DNA of 64,000 nucleotides. It comes from Streptomyces coffeae. Lineage in GTDB: Bacteria; Actinomycetota; Actinomycetes; Streptomycetales; Streptomycetaceae. The translations under genes were made by a program, and so were the position numbers. The notes below the pieces were generated by a model. It saw nothing but the letters and a program-made list of their open reading frames with translations, did not search any database and was not told the origin of the DNA. The stretch is from positions 124,001 through 188,000 of the forward strand of contig NZ_JAERRF010000004.1 in assembly GCF_016741875.1 (NCBI RefSeq), read 5' to 3'. Below are positions 1-9,110 of this stretch, piece by piece; the first letter of the stretch is position 1; each line of letters opens with the position of its first letter.

Positions 1-567
<567 letters not shown>

Positions 568-642
568 AGGCGCGGTTCTCCTGCATCATGGCGTGAGAAG
601 CGAATAATGGCGGCGTCAGGAACCCCGACGCCATGCCGGGCG

Positions 643-672
643 TTGTTCCATTGGCGCGGGCTCGCTTAGACT
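643..672 (+). promoter_or_regulatory. Promoter of the yajC-secDF leader
   Basis: A -35 hexamer TTGTTC (643-648), an 18-bp spacer and a -10 hexamer TAGACT (667-672) precede an ATG at 679 by exactly six bases. TANNNT followed by 6-7 bases and a start codon is the usual leaderless arrangement in Streptomyces, so transcription probably begins at or next to base 679. Read from sequence only; the start site is an inference. Confidence 0.55.
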
Positions 673-678
673 CCGCCG

Positions 679-756
679 ATGCCGTCCGTATGCCGTCCGG
701 GAACCGTGCGGCGTATCCATCCCCGAAAACCAGGCCGCTCCCCCGCGGTCGTGTGA
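679..756 (+). CDS. Putative leaderless 25-aa leader ORF upstream of yajC
   Basis: ATG at 679 sits six bases after a good -10 hexamer and opens a 25-codon frame rich in Arg and Pro (MPSVCRPGTVRRIHP at the start, RSPAVV at the end). Its TGA (754-756) overlaps the GAAGGA Shine-Dalgarno of yajC (755-760), a geometry suited to translational coupling or to a leader peptide that senses translation. It matches no family I recognise. Other bacteria control Sec components through nascent leader peptides (SecM, VemP, MifM), which makes the position suggestive, but this could also be a chance frame. Confidence 0.3.
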   Translation: MPSVCRPGTVRRIHPRKPGRSPAVV

Positions 757-771
757 AGGAATTTCCGTCCC

Positions 772-1260
772 GTGAATATCGTGTCTCTCCTGCCGTTCAT
801 CGTGCTCATCGGGGCTATGTTCCTGGTGACCCGATCGGCCAAGAACAAGCAGCGCCAGGCCGCGCAGATGCGCGATGAGATCCAGCCGGGCACCGGCGTG
901 CGGACCATCGGTGGCATGTATGCCACGGTCAAGGAGATCAACGACGACACGGTCCTCCTCGAGGTGGCCCCTGGCGTGCACGCGATCTTCGCGAAGAACG
1001 CCGTGGGCGCGGTCCTGCCGGACGAGGAGTACAACCGCATCGTCCACGGCGTCGACCCCGAGGCCGACGGCCACAGCCCTGTCGTTCCCGACGACGCCTC
1101 CTCCCTGACCGGTGCGGCCCCCGCCGATGACTCCGACGACAACCCGGCCGACGAGGCCGTCGAGGACGACGTCAAGAAGATCGACCTCGGCAAGGCCGAC
1201 GCGGACACGGCCGACACGGCCGACGGCGACAAGCGGGACGGCAGCACCGACGCGAAGTAG
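772..1260 (+). CDS. yajC: YajC, preprotein translocase auxiliary subunit
   Basis: 162 aa, GTG start at 772 with SD GAAGGA 11 bases upstream. YajC is a small inner-membrane partner of SecDF and the SecYEG translocon. Residues about 4-21 form the single N-terminal membrane helix (LLPFIVLIGAMFLV). They are followed by a basic stretch and the conserved cytoplasmic domain with GTGVRTIGGMYATVKEI and a VAPGVHAIFAKNAVG strand. The last 65 residues are an Asp/Ala-rich low-complexity tail, longer than in enterobacterial YajC (about 110 aa) but usual for actinomycetes. secD follows after a strong hairpin. Confidence 0.95.
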   Translation: MNIVSLLPFIVLIGAMFLVTRSAKNKQRQAAQMRDEIQPGTGVRTIGGMYATVKEINDDTVLLEVAPGVHAIFAKNAVGAVLPDEEYNRIVHGVDPEADGHSPVVPDDASSLTGAAPADDSDDNPADEAVEDDVKKIDLGKADADTADTADGDKRDGSTDAK

Positions 1261-1267
1261 ACACGTA

Positions 1268-1311
1268 CCGGGAACCGCGGCGCCCACCGCTCGGCGTGCC
1301 GCGGTTCCCGG
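1268..1311 (+). terminator. 14-bp perfect hairpin between yajC and secD
   Basis: Perfect inverted repeat: 1268-1281 (CCGGGAACCGCGGC) pairs with 1298-1311, loop 16 nt, without a T-run. It lies inside what is otherwise an export operon, so it may be a partial terminator or an RNA-processing or stability element that sets yajC apart from secDF. Confidence 0.6.
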
Positions 1312-1406
1312 ACGGTTAGGGCCTCGCAGGGGCCGTCCCCCACAAGACTTCGTGGCCGCTTGGCGCACCCCGGGTGCGGGGCGGTTGGACAGGGAGATAC
1401 GACAAG

Positions 1407-3155
1407 GTGGCAGCACCGAAGAAGGGCCGCAGGTCACCCGGGTCACAGGGCAGGCCCGGACGTGCCCTGGCCGTGATCCTGATCGCCATCGTGGCGCTCA
1501 CCGGGGGGATGTTCATCTCCGGTCACACCACGCCGCGGCTGGGCATCGACCTCGCGGGCGGCACCAGCTTCACGCTGGAGGCCAAGAACCAGCCGGGCAA
1601 GCCCAACGCGATCAACACGGACAACATGAACACCGCCGTCAGCATCATCGAGCGGCGTGTCAACGGTCTGGGCGTGACCGAGTCCGAGGTCCAGACGCAG
1701 GGTGACAAGCACATCATCGTGAACATCCCCAAGGGGATGAACGCGAAGCAGGCCCGGCAGCAGGTCGGCACCACCGCCCAGCTCTACTTCCGGCCGGTGA
1801 CCACCACCACCGCCTCCGGCGGGAAGACCCCCGAGCCCACCCCGACCCCGACCCCCACCGCCAGCGGCAAGGGTGACAAGGGCAAGCAGGGCGAGAAGAG
1901 CGGTCAGCCCTCGGGCTCTCCGTCCGCGAGCGCCAGCACCCAGGGTCGTGCCGTCCCGGGCGCGCTGAAGGCGGACAAGACGCCGACGCCCGGCTCGTCG
2001 GAGACCCCCAAGGGTGGCCAGACCAAGAAGCCCTCGGCCCCGGACAACCAGAACGACCTGGCCAAGGACTTCGCCGCGCTGGACTGCACCACCAAGAAGG
2101 GCCGTGCCGCGGCGGCCGAGAAGGCGGCCAACGCCAAGCCCAGCGACTCCATCATCGCCTGTGGCCAGAAGGGCGACGCCAAGTACGTGCTGGGCCCCTC
2201 CAAGGTGGAGGGCACCGATGTCGACGACGCCTCGTCCGTCTTCGAGAGCCAGAACGCCTCGGGCTGGATCGTGCAGCTCGACTTCAACAACAAGGGCGCC
2301 AAGAAGTTCGCCGATGTGACCGGCGAGCTGGCGGCCAAGCAGGACCCGCAGAACCGCTTCGCGATCACCCTCGACGGCGAGGTCGTCTCCGCCCCCTCGG
2401 TCGACACGGCGATCACCGGTGGCCGCGCCACCATCTCCGGCGGCTTCACCCAGCAGAGCTCCGAGGACCTGGCCAACGTCCTGTCCTACGGTGCGCTGCC
2501 GCTGTCCTTCGACATCGCGGACGAGACCACCGTCTCCGCCGCCCTCGGCGGTGAGCAGCTCCAGGCGGGCCTGATCGCCGGTGCCATCGGTATGGCCCTG
2601 GTCGTGCTCTACCTGGTCATCTACTACCGCGGTCTGGCCCTGGTGGCCATGGCCAGCCTCGGGGTCTCCGCGATCCTCACGTACACGATCATGGTGCTGC
2701 TCGGCCCCGGTATCGGCTTCGCGCTGAACCTCCCGGCCGTCTGCGGCGCGATCGTGGCCATCGGTATCACCGCGGACTCGTTCATCGTTTACTTCGAACG
2801 CATCCGTGACGAGATCCGGGAGGGCCGCTCGCTGCGTCCCGCCGTCGAGCGCGGCTGGCCGCGGGCCCGGCGCACCATCCTGGTCTCCGACTTCGTGTCG
2901 TTCCTGGCCGCCGCGGTGCTCTACATCGTCACCGTCGGCAAGGTGCAGGGCTTCGCCTTCACCCTGGGTCTGACCACGCTGCTCGACGTCGCGGTGGTGT
3001 TCCTGTTCACCAAGCCGCTGATGTCGATCCTCGCCCGCCGCCCGTTCTTCGGTAACGGCCACCGGTGGTCCGGTCTGGACCCCGAGCGCCTGGGAGCCAA
3101 ACCGCCCCTGCGCCGGCGCCGTTCCGCCGCCCCCGCCGACACGAAGGAGGCGTGA
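1407..3155 (+). CDS. secD: SecD, protein-export membrane protein
   Basis: 582 aa from GTG 1407, chosen because AGGGAG (1391-1396) sits 10 bases upstream and the protein then begins VAAPKKGRR; the frame also opens at GTG 1374, which lacks an SD. SecD with SecF uses the proton gradient to pull preproteins through SecYEG on the outer face. Layout: TM1 at about 20-40, the first extracytoplasmic domain with the DLAGGTSFTLEA motif, then five C-terminal helices (about 385-540). TM4 carries the conserved Asp (GITADSFIVYFERIRDE). About residues 131-214 are a Pro/Thr/Ser/Lys/Gly-rich insertion inside the extracytoplasmic domain, absent from E. coli SecD. secF follows after one base. Confidence 0.96.
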   Translation: MAAPKKGRRSPGSQGRPGRALAVILIAIVALTGGMFISGHTTPRLGIDLAGGTSFTLEAKNQPGKPNAINTDNMNTAVSIIERRVNGLGVTESEVQTQGDKHIIVNIPKGMNAKQARQQVGTTAQLYFRPVTTTTASGGKTPEPTPTPTPTASGKGDKGKQGEKSGQPSGSPSASASTQGRAVPGALKADKTPTPGSSETPKGGQTKKPSAPDNQNDLAKDFAALDCTTKKGRAAAAEKAANAKPSDSIIACGQKGDAKYVLGPSKVEGTDVDDASSVFESQNASGWIVQLDFNNKGAKKFADVTGELAAKQDPQNRFAITLDGEVVSAPSVDTAITGGRATISGGFTQQSSEDLANVLSYGALPLSFDIADETTVSAALGGEQLQAGLIAGAIGMALVVLYLVIYYRGLALVAMASLGVSAILTYTIMVLLGPGIGFALNLPAVCGAIVAIGITADSFIVYFERIRDEIREGRSLRPAVERGWPRARRTILVSDFVSFLAAAVLYIVTVGKVQGFAFTLGLTTLLDVAVVFLFTKPLMSILARRPFFGNGHRWSGLDPERLGAKPPLRRRRSAAPADTKEA

Positions 3156-3156
3156 G

Positions 3157-4284
3157 ATGTCGCGACTCGGCACTCTCGGCGCCAGGCTCTACCGAGGCGA
3201 CGTCGGTTACGACTTCGTCGGCAAGCGCAAGATCTGGTACGCCGTCTCGATACTGATCACCATCACGGCCATCGTCGGCCTGGCGGTGCGCGGCCTCAAC
3301 ATGGGCATCGAGTTCTCCGGCGGCGCCGTCTTCACGACGCCCAACACCAGCGTCTCGACCTCCGAGATCCGCCACACCGCCGAGCAGGCGGCCGACGACC
3401 ACACCGTGGTCGTCCAGGAGCTCGGCCGCGGGGGCCTGCGGATCCAGATCAGCGAGATGGGCACCAAGGAGGCGCTGCCGGTCCAGGAGGCGCTGGCCAA
3501 GAAGCTCGACGTCTCGAGCAACAAGATCGACACCCAGCTGGTCGGCCCGAGCTGGGGCGAGCAGATCGCCAGCAAGGCATGGCAGGGTCTGGCGATCTTC
3601 ATGGTGCTGGTGGTGATCTATCTCGCCATCGCCTTCGAATGGCGGATGGCCGTGGCCGCCCTGATCGCGCTGATCCACGACATCACCATCACCGTCGGGA
3701 TCTACGCGCTGGTCGGCTTCGAAGTCACCCCCGGTACCGTGATCGGTCTGCTCACGATCCTCGGTTATTCGCTCTACGACACCGTCGTGGTCTTCGACGG
3801 CCTCAAGGAAGCGTCGAAGGACCTCACCAAACAGAACCGCTTCACCTACAGCGAGGTCGCCAACCGCAGCCTCAACTCGACCCTGGTGCGGTCCATCAAC
3901 ACCACGGTCGTGGCGCTGCTGCCGGTCGGCGCGCTGCTGTTCATCGGTGGCGGTCTGCTCGGTGCGGGCATGCTCAACGACATCTCGCTGTCGCTGTTCG
4001 TCGGCCTGGCCGCCGGTGCCTACTCCTCGATCTTCATCGCCACTCCGCTCGTCGCCGATCTGAAGGAGCGCGACCCGCGGATGAAGGCACTGGCCAAGCG
4101 GGTGCGCGCCAAGCGCGCCGCGGCCGCCAAGGCCGAGGCCACCGGCGACCGGTCGGCAGAAGAGGGCGATGATGGTCCGGACCTCGAGGACGCCGCGGCG
4201 GCTCCCGCCGGGCTCGTCGGCCAGCGCCGCCAGCCCGCCTCGCGCAACCGGGGCCGCGGCCGACCGTCGGGCAAGCGCCGATGA
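3157..4284 (+). CDS. secF: SecF, protein-export membrane protein
   Basis: 375 aa; ATG 3157 is one base after the secD stop, with SD AAGGAGG inside the secD end. SecF is the smaller half of the SecDF chaperone pump. TM1 spans about 28-48, then the short outer domain with MGIEFSGGAVF, then five helices; the key Asp is in LGYSLYDTVVVFDGLKE, where enterobacteria have SLNDT, so the Asn before the Asp is Tyr here. The last 70 residues are a hydrophilic Arg/Ala-rich cytoplasmic tail. The stop overlaps the apt start (ATGA), so the two are translationally coupled. Confidence 0.96.
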   Translation: MSRLGTLGARLYRGDVGYDFVGKRKIWYAVSILITITAIVGLAVRGLNMGIEFSGGAVFTTPNTSVSTSEIRHTAEQAADDHTVVVQELGRGGLRIQISEMGTKEALPVQEALAKKLDVSSNKIDTQLVGPSWGEQIASKAWQGLAIFMVLVVIYLAIAFEWRMAVAALIALIHDITITVGIYALVGFEVTPGTVIGLLTILGYSLYDTVVVFDGLKEASKDLTKQNRFTYSEVANRSLNSTLVRSINTTVVALLPVGALLFIGGGLLGAGMLNDISLSLFVGLAAGAYSSIFIATPLVADLKERDPRMKALAKRVRAKRAAAAKAEATGDRSAEEGDDGPDLEDAAAAPAGLVGQRRQPASRNRGRGRPSGKRR

Positions 4285-4889
4285 GCGCCGGGACGACGAG
4301 CGCCGCGACCGGTGAGCCGGGCGGCGCGGACGGATTCGGCGGCCACGCCGCCGAGGAGCTGCGCGGACTGCTGCTCAGCCGGATCCAGGACGTGCCGGAC
4401 TATCCGAAGCCGGGCGTGATGTTCAAGGACATCACCCCGCTGCTGGCGGACCCCGCCGCGTTCACCGCGCTGACCGACGCGCTGGCCACGCTGGCCGCCC
4501 GGCACCGGGCGGACAAGGTCGTGGGCCTGGAGGCGCGGGGCTTCATCCTCGGCGCCCCGGCCGCCGTCCGCGCGGGAATCGGCTTCGTCCCCGTGCGCAA
4601 GGCCGGGAAGCTCCCCGGAGCGACCCTGGGCCAGGCGTACGACCTGGAGTACGGCACCGCGGAGATCGAGATACACGCCGACGCACTCGCCCCGGGCGAC
4701 CGGGTCCTGGTCATCGACGACGTGCTGGCCACCGGCGGCACCGCCGAGGCGTCCCTCCAGCTGATCCGGCGGGCCGGCGCCCAGGTCGCCGGGGTCGCCG
4801 TCCTGCTGGAGCTCGGCTTCCTCCAGGGCCGCAGCCGACTGCTGGGCTCGCTCGACAGCGCCCCGCTGGAGGCTCTCATCACCATCTGA
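4281..4889 (+). CDS. apt: Adenine phosphoribosyltransferase
   Basis: 202 aa, ATG 4281 overlapping the secF stop by four bases. It converts adenine plus PRPP to AMP (purine salvage, cytosol). The PRPP-binding loop is visible as VLVIDDVLATGGTA (about 144-157), and the adenine-site region as YPKPGVMFKDITPLL and EARGFILGAPAA. The N-terminal 35 residues are an Ala/Gly-rich extension beyond the usual 170-180 aa. An apt-relA pairing downstream of secDF is common in actinobacteria. Here a double hairpin separates apt from relA. Confidence 0.95.
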   Translation: MSAGTTSAATGEPGGADGFGGHAAEELRGLLLSRIQDVPDYPKPGVMFKDITPLLADPAAFTALTDALATLAARHRADKVVGLEARGFILGAPAAVRAGIGFVPVRKAGKLPGATLGQAYDLEYGTAEIEIHADALAPGDRVLVIDDVLATGGTAEASLQLIRRAGAQVAGVAVLLELGFLQGRSRLLGSLDSAPLEALITI

Positions 4890-4910
4890 GCGGTATCGGC
4901 CCGATACCGC
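4890..4910 (+). terminator. Hairpin directly after apt
   Basis: Perfect inverted repeat GCGGTATCGG (4890-4899) and CCGATACCGC (4901-4910) beginning one base after the apt stop; as RNA an 8-bp stem with a 5-nt loop. First of two stacked hairpins. Confidence 0.6.
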
Positions 4911-4914
4911 CGCC

Positions 4915-4955
4915 GGAGGGCGGGGACCTGCGATCATTCCGGGTCCTCGCCCTCC
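4915..4955 (+). terminator. Second, stronger hairpin between apt and relA
   Basis: 4915-4928 (GGAGGGCGGGGACC) pairs with 4942-4955 (GGTCCTCGCCCTCC): 14 pairs, one of them G-U, loop 13 nt. Together with the hairpin at 4890 it probably ends the secDF-apt transcript and leaves relA to its own promoter; TACCAT at 5015-5020 is a candidate -10. Confidence 0.7.
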
Positions 4956-5063
4956 GTCATGCCCGGCACCGCCTGGTCCACCCGACCGACAGGCAAGCGG
5001 AGTGGCGGGATCGATACCATGGCAACCCGACCTCTTGAGGTCCGGACCGCTTGAGGAGTGCTC

Positions 5064-7589
5064 TTGCCAGACGAGGCCCAGCCGCTCTCGCCCACCGTCC
5101 GTCCGGGAGAATCCCGCTCCGCGAAGCCGGACGCACCCACCGCCGCCGAGCCGACGGCGGCCTCCGGCACGCCCCGGAACAGCGGTGACAGCCCGGCCGT
5201 GAGCGGCACCGAGCAGAAGAGCCCGCGGCCCGCCGCGAGCCGTGGGAACGGTCTGCCGTCCACCGCAGCCCGTCCGGCGCCCGGCCCCGCGCCCCGCTCG
5301 GGCTCCTCCAACCGCGTCCGGGCCCGGCTGGCCCGCCTCGGCGTCCAGCGCTCCAGTCCGTACAACCCGGTGCTGGAGCCCCTGCTGCGCATCGTCCGCG
5401 GCAACGACCCCAAGGCCGACGCCGGGACGCTGCGCCAGATCGAGCGCGCGTACCAGGTGGCCGAGCGCTGGCACCGCGGCCAGAAGCGCAAGAGCGGCGA
5501 TCCGTACATCACCCACCCGCTCGCGGTCACCACGATCCTCGCCGAGCTGGGTATGGATCCGGCCACGTTGATGGCCGGGCTGCTGCACGACACCGTCGAG
5601 GACACCGAGTACGGCTTGGACACCCTGCGCCGGGACTTCGGCGACCAGGTCGCCCTGCTCGTCGACGGCGTCACCAAGCTGGACAAGGTCAAGTTCGGCG
5701 AGGCGGCCCAGGCCGAGACGGTGCGCAAGATGGTCGTCGCCATGGCCAAGGACCCCCGGGTCCTGGTCATCAAGCTGGCCGACCGGCTGCACAACATGCG
5801 CACCATGCGCTACCTCAAGCGGGAGAAGCAGGAGAAGAAGGCCCGCGAGACGCTGGAGATCTACGCCCCGCTCGCCCACCGCCTGGGCATGAACACCATC
5901 AAGTGGGAGCTGGAGGACCTCGCCTTCGCGATCCTCTACCCCAAGATGTACGACGAGATCGTGCGGCTGGTCGCGGAGCGGGCGCCCAAGCGCGACGAGT
6001 ATCTGGCCGTCGTCACCGACCAGGTCCAGGGCGATCTGCGGGCCGCGCGCATCAAGGCCACCGTCACCGGGCGGCCCAAGCACTACTACTCCGTCTACCA
6101 GAAGATGATCGTGCGCGGCCGCGACTTCGCCGAGATCTACGACCTGGTGGGCATTCGTGTCCTCGTCGACACCGTCCGCGACTGCTACGCGGCGCTCGGG
6201 ACCATCCACGCACGGTGGAACCCGGTGCCCGGGCGGTTCAAGGACTACATCGCGATGCCCAAGTTCAACATGTACCAGTCGCTGCATACGACGGTCATCG
6301 GGCCCAGCGGCAAGCCGGTCGAGCTCCAGATCCGCACCTTCGACATGCACCGCCGCGCCGAATACGGCATCGCCGCGCACTGGAAGTACAAGCAGGAGGC
6401 CGTCGCGGGCGCCTCCAAGGTGCGCACCGACGTGCCCCGCAAGCACGGCAAGGACGACGCCATCAACGACATGGCGTGGCTGCGGCAGCTCCTGGACTGG
6501 CAGAAGGAGACCGAGGACCCCGGCGAGTTCCTGGAGTCCCTGCGCTTCGACCTCTCCCGCAACGAGGTCTTCGTCTTCACGCCCAAGGGCGATGTCATAG
6601 CGCTTCCGGCCGGAGCCACCCCGGTGGACTTCGCCTACGCCGTGCACACCGAGGTCGGCCACCGCACCATCGGAGCCCGGGTCAACGGCCGTCTGGTGCC
6701 GCTGGAGTCCACCCTCGACAACGGCGATCTCGTCGAGGTCTTCACCTCCAAGGCGGCCGGCGCCGGGCCCTCCCGCGACTGGCTGGGCTTTGTGAAGTCC
6801 CCACGCGCCCGTAACAAGATCCGCGCCTGGTTCTCCAAGGAGCGCCGCGACGAGGCGATCGAGCAGGGCAAGGACGCGATCGTCCGGGCCATGCGCAAGC
6901 AGAACCTGCCCATCCAGCGCATCCTCACCGGTGACTCCCTGGTCACCCTGGCCCATGAGATGCGCTACCCCGACATCTCCTCGCTCTACGCGGCCATCGG
7001 CGAGAGCCATGTCTCCGCGCAGAACGTGGTCAACAAGCTGGTCCAGGCCCTCGGCGGCGAGGAGGCCGCCAACGAGGACATCGCCGAGACCGCCCCGCCC
7101 ATCCGCCGCTCCAAGCGCCGCTCCAGCGCCGACCCCGGTGTGGTGGTCAAGGGTGTCGAGGACGTCTGGGTCAAGCTGGCCCGCTGCTGTACGCCGGTGC
7201 CGGGCGACCCCATCATCGGCTTCGTCACCCGCGGCAGCGGCGTCTCGGTGCACCGCGCCGACTGCGTCAACGTGGACTCGCTCTCCCAGCAGCCCGAGCG
7301 CATCCTCGACGTCGAATGGGCACCCACCCAGTCGTCGGTCTTCCTGGTCGCCATCCAGGTCGAGGCGCTGGACCGGTCCCGGCTGCTGTCGGACGTCACC
7401 CGCGTCCTGTCCGACCAGCACGTCAACATCCTGTCCGCGGCCGTGCAGACCTCCCGTGACCGGGTGGCCACCTCGCGCTTCACCTTCGAGATGGGCGACC
7501 CCAAGCATCTGGGGCACGTCCTGAAGGCCGTGCGCGGCGTCGAGGGCGTCTACGACGTGTACCGGGTCACCTCGGCCCGCCAGCGCTGA
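5064..7589 (+). CDS. relA: RelA/SpoT-family (p)ppGpp synthetase/hydrolase
   Basis: 841 aa from TTG 5064 (protein begins MPDEAQPL), chosen because GAGGAG (5053-5058) is five bases upstream; GTG 5058 overlaps that SD. It makes and degrades (p)ppGpp, the stringent-response alarmone that in Streptomyces also links starvation to antibiotic production. About 85 disordered residues precede the HD hydrolase domain (His151; HD at 175-176, in LLHDTVEDT). The synthetase domain carries RFKD at about 391-394, the RXKD signature of bifunctional enzymes and not the EXDD of synthetase-only RelA, then the [10 protein letters not shown] motif. A TGS domain (about 499-558) and a C-terminal ACT domain (about 756-838) follow. 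No residue looks lost. Confidence 0.97.
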   Translation: MPDEAQPLSPTVRPGESRSAKPDAPTAAEPTAASGTPRNSGDSPAVSGTEQKSPRPAASRGNGLPSTAARPAPGPAPRSGSSNRVRARLARLGVQRSSPYNPVLEPLLRIVRGNDPKADAGTLRQIERAYQVAERWHRGQKRKSGDPYITHPLAVTTILAELGMDPATLMAGLLHDTVEDTEYGLDTLRRDFGDQVALLVDGVTKLDKVKFGEAAQAETVRKMVVAMAKDPRVLVIKLADRLHNMRTMRYLKREKQEKKARETLEIYAPLAHRLGMNTIKWELEDLAFAILYPKMYDEIVRLVAERAPKRDEYLAVVTDQVQGDLRAARIKATVTGRPKHYYSVYQKMIVRGRDFAEIYDLVGIRVLVDTVRDCYAALGTIHARWNPVPGRFKDYIAMPKFNMYQSLHTTVIGPSGKPVELQIRTFDMHRRAEYGIAAHWKYKQEAVAGASKVRTDVPRKHGKDDAINDMAWLRQLLDWQKETEDPGEFLESLRFDLSRNEVFVFTPKGDVIALPAGATPVDFAYAVHTEVGHRTIGARVNGRLVPLESTLDNGDLVEVFTSKAAGAGPSRDWLGFVKSPRARNKIRAWFSKERRDEAIEQGKDAIVRAMRKQNLPIQRILTGDSLVTLAHEMRYPDISSLYAAIGESHVSAQNVVNKLVQALGGEEAANEDIAETAPPIRRSKRRSSADPGVVVKGVEDVWVKLARCCTPVPGDPIIGFVTRGSGVSVHRADCVNVDSLSQQPERILDVEWAPTQSSVFLVAIQVEALDRSRLLSDVTRVLSDQHVNILSAAVQTSRDRVATSRFTFEMGDPKHLGHVLKAVRGVEGVYDVYRVTSARQR

Positions 7590-7623
7590 GTCCGGGCCCA
7601 CAGACGGCGTACAGCACCGACAA

Positions 7624-7651
7624 CGGCGGCCCCGGATCACCGGGGCCGCCG
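7624..7651. terminator. Bidirectional terminator between relA and the DUF349 gene
   Basis: Perfect 12-bp stem CGGCGGCCCCGG (7624-7635), loop ATCA, and its complement at 7640-7651, between two converging genes. Confidence 0.8.
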
Positions 7652-7672
7652 TAGTCGCGGATAGGGGGCTCG

Positions 7673-8902
7673 TCAGCCGCCGAACTCCTCCAGGCCCTTC
7701 AACGCCTGGTCCAGCAGGGCCTGCCGCCCCTCCAGCTCCTTGGCCAGCTTGTCGGCCTTGGCGTTGTTCCCCGCCGCGCGGGCCGCGTCGATCTGCCGGC
7801 GCAGCTTGTCCACCGCGTCCTGGAGCTGGCCGGTCAGCCCCTCGGCACGCGCCCGCGCCTCGGGGTTGGTCCGCCGCCACTCCACGTCCTCGGCGTCCTG
7901 GATGGCGCGCTCGACCGCGTGCAGCCGTCCCTCGATCCGCGCCCGGGAGTCCCGCGGCACATGGCCGATGGACTCCCACCGCTCGTTGACCGACCGGAAG
8001 GCCGCGCGGGCCGCCTTCAGATCGGAGATCGGCAGCAGCTTCTCCGCCTCGACGACCAGCTCCTCCTTGCGGGTCAGATTCTCCCGCTGCTCGGCGTCGC
8101 GCTCGGCGAAGACCTCGCCACGGGCCTGGAAGAAGATGTCCTGCGCGCCGCGGAAGCGGTTCCACAGGTCGTCCTCGGCCTCGCGCTGCGCACGGCCCGC
8201 GGCCTTCCAGTCCGTCATCAGCTCGCGGTACCGGGCGGCCGTGGGCCCCCAGTCGGTGGAGCCGGACAGCGCCTCGGCCTCGGCGACCAGCTTCTCCTTG
8301 GTCTGCCGGGCCTCCTCGCGCTGCGCGTCCAGCGCCGCGAAGTGCGCCTTGCGCCGCTTGGAGAAGGCCGAGCGGGCGTGCGAGAAGCGGTGCCACAGCT
8401 CGTCGTCGGTCTTGCGGTCGAGCCGCGGCAGGCCCTTCCAGGTGTCGACCAGGGCGCGCAGCCGCTCCCCGGCGGCCCGCCACTGCTCGCTGGCGGCCAG
8501 CTCCTCGGCCTCGGCGACCAGGGTCTCCTTGGACCTGCGGGCCTCCTCGGTCTGGTGGGCCTTGGCCGCCTTGCGCTGCTCACGGCGCTTCTCGACGTCC
8601 TCGGCGAGCTTGTCGAGCCGCTTCTTGAGCGCCTCCAGATCCCCGACCACATGGTGCTCGTCGACCTGCTGCCGGATGTGCTCCAGGGCGGTCGTCGCGT
8701 CCTTGGCGGACAGATCGGTGGTCTTCACCCGGCGCTCGAGGAGGCCGATCTCGACGACCAGGCCGTCGTACTTGCGCTCGAAGTAGGCGAGGGCCTCGTC
8801 CGGAGATCCCGCCTGCCACGACCCGACGACCTGCTCGCCGTCGGCCGTACGCACGTACACGGTCCCCGCCTCGTCGACGCGGCCCCAAGGCTCGCTGCTC
8901 AC
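7673..8902 (-). CDS. DUF349-repeat coiled-coil protein
   Basis: 409 aa; GTG start at 8902 (VSSEPWGRVDE), four bases after GGAGGAGG. The first 60 residues form a small domain (GTVYVRTADGEQVVGSWQAG). The rest is charged helical sequence with at least three tandem DUF349 units of about 75 aa, each with a W..A....L...W pattern and DDELWHRF or DDLWNRF. The Arg/Lys/Glu/Ala make-up predicts long coiled coils in the cytosol. The function is not established; the gene is a widespread actinobacterial core gene next to relA. It ends facing relA across a bidirectional terminator. Confidence 0.85.
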   Translation of the reverse strand: MSSEPWGRVDEAGTVYVRTADGEQVVGSWQAGSPDEALAYFERKYDGLVVEIGLLERRVKTTDLSAKDATTALEHIRQQVDEHHVVGDLEALKKRLDKLAEDVEKRREQRKAAKAHQTEEARRSKETLVAEAEELAASEQWRAAGERLRALVDTWKGLPRLDRKTDDELWHRFSHARSAFSKRRKAHFAALDAQREEARQTKEKLVAEAEALSGSTDWGPTAARYRELMTDWKAAGRAQREAEDDLWNRFRGAQDIFFQARGEVFAERDAEQRENLTRKEELVVEAEKLLPISDLKAARAAFRSVNERWESIGHVPRDSRARIEGRLHAVERAIQDAEDVEWRRTNPEARARAEGLTGQLQDAVDKLRRQIDAARAAGNNAKADKLAKELEGRQALLDQALKGLEEFGG

Positions 8903-9110
8903 AGCGCCTCCTCCACATGATGCCGGGGCGGGCGCGCAGCCCGCCGGCATCGTCCACAGTTTCTTCCGGCAGGGAAACGCCCTGGCCGGTCTCACAGCAG
9001 GGTGGCAGCCATCGGGACGGGCACCCTACACAACGCCAACATAGGCGAACGGTGCCCCGGCTGTCCGTATCCTGCGCGACCGAAATTTCGCAGTACGCAC
9101 GTCAGGGGCC

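Noticed and set aside
4020..8483. 1487-codon open frame on the minus strand across apt and relA
   Set aside because: It mirrors real genes in the complementary frame of GC-rich DNA; low-complexity Arg/Gly/His/Asp/Val composition, no domains.
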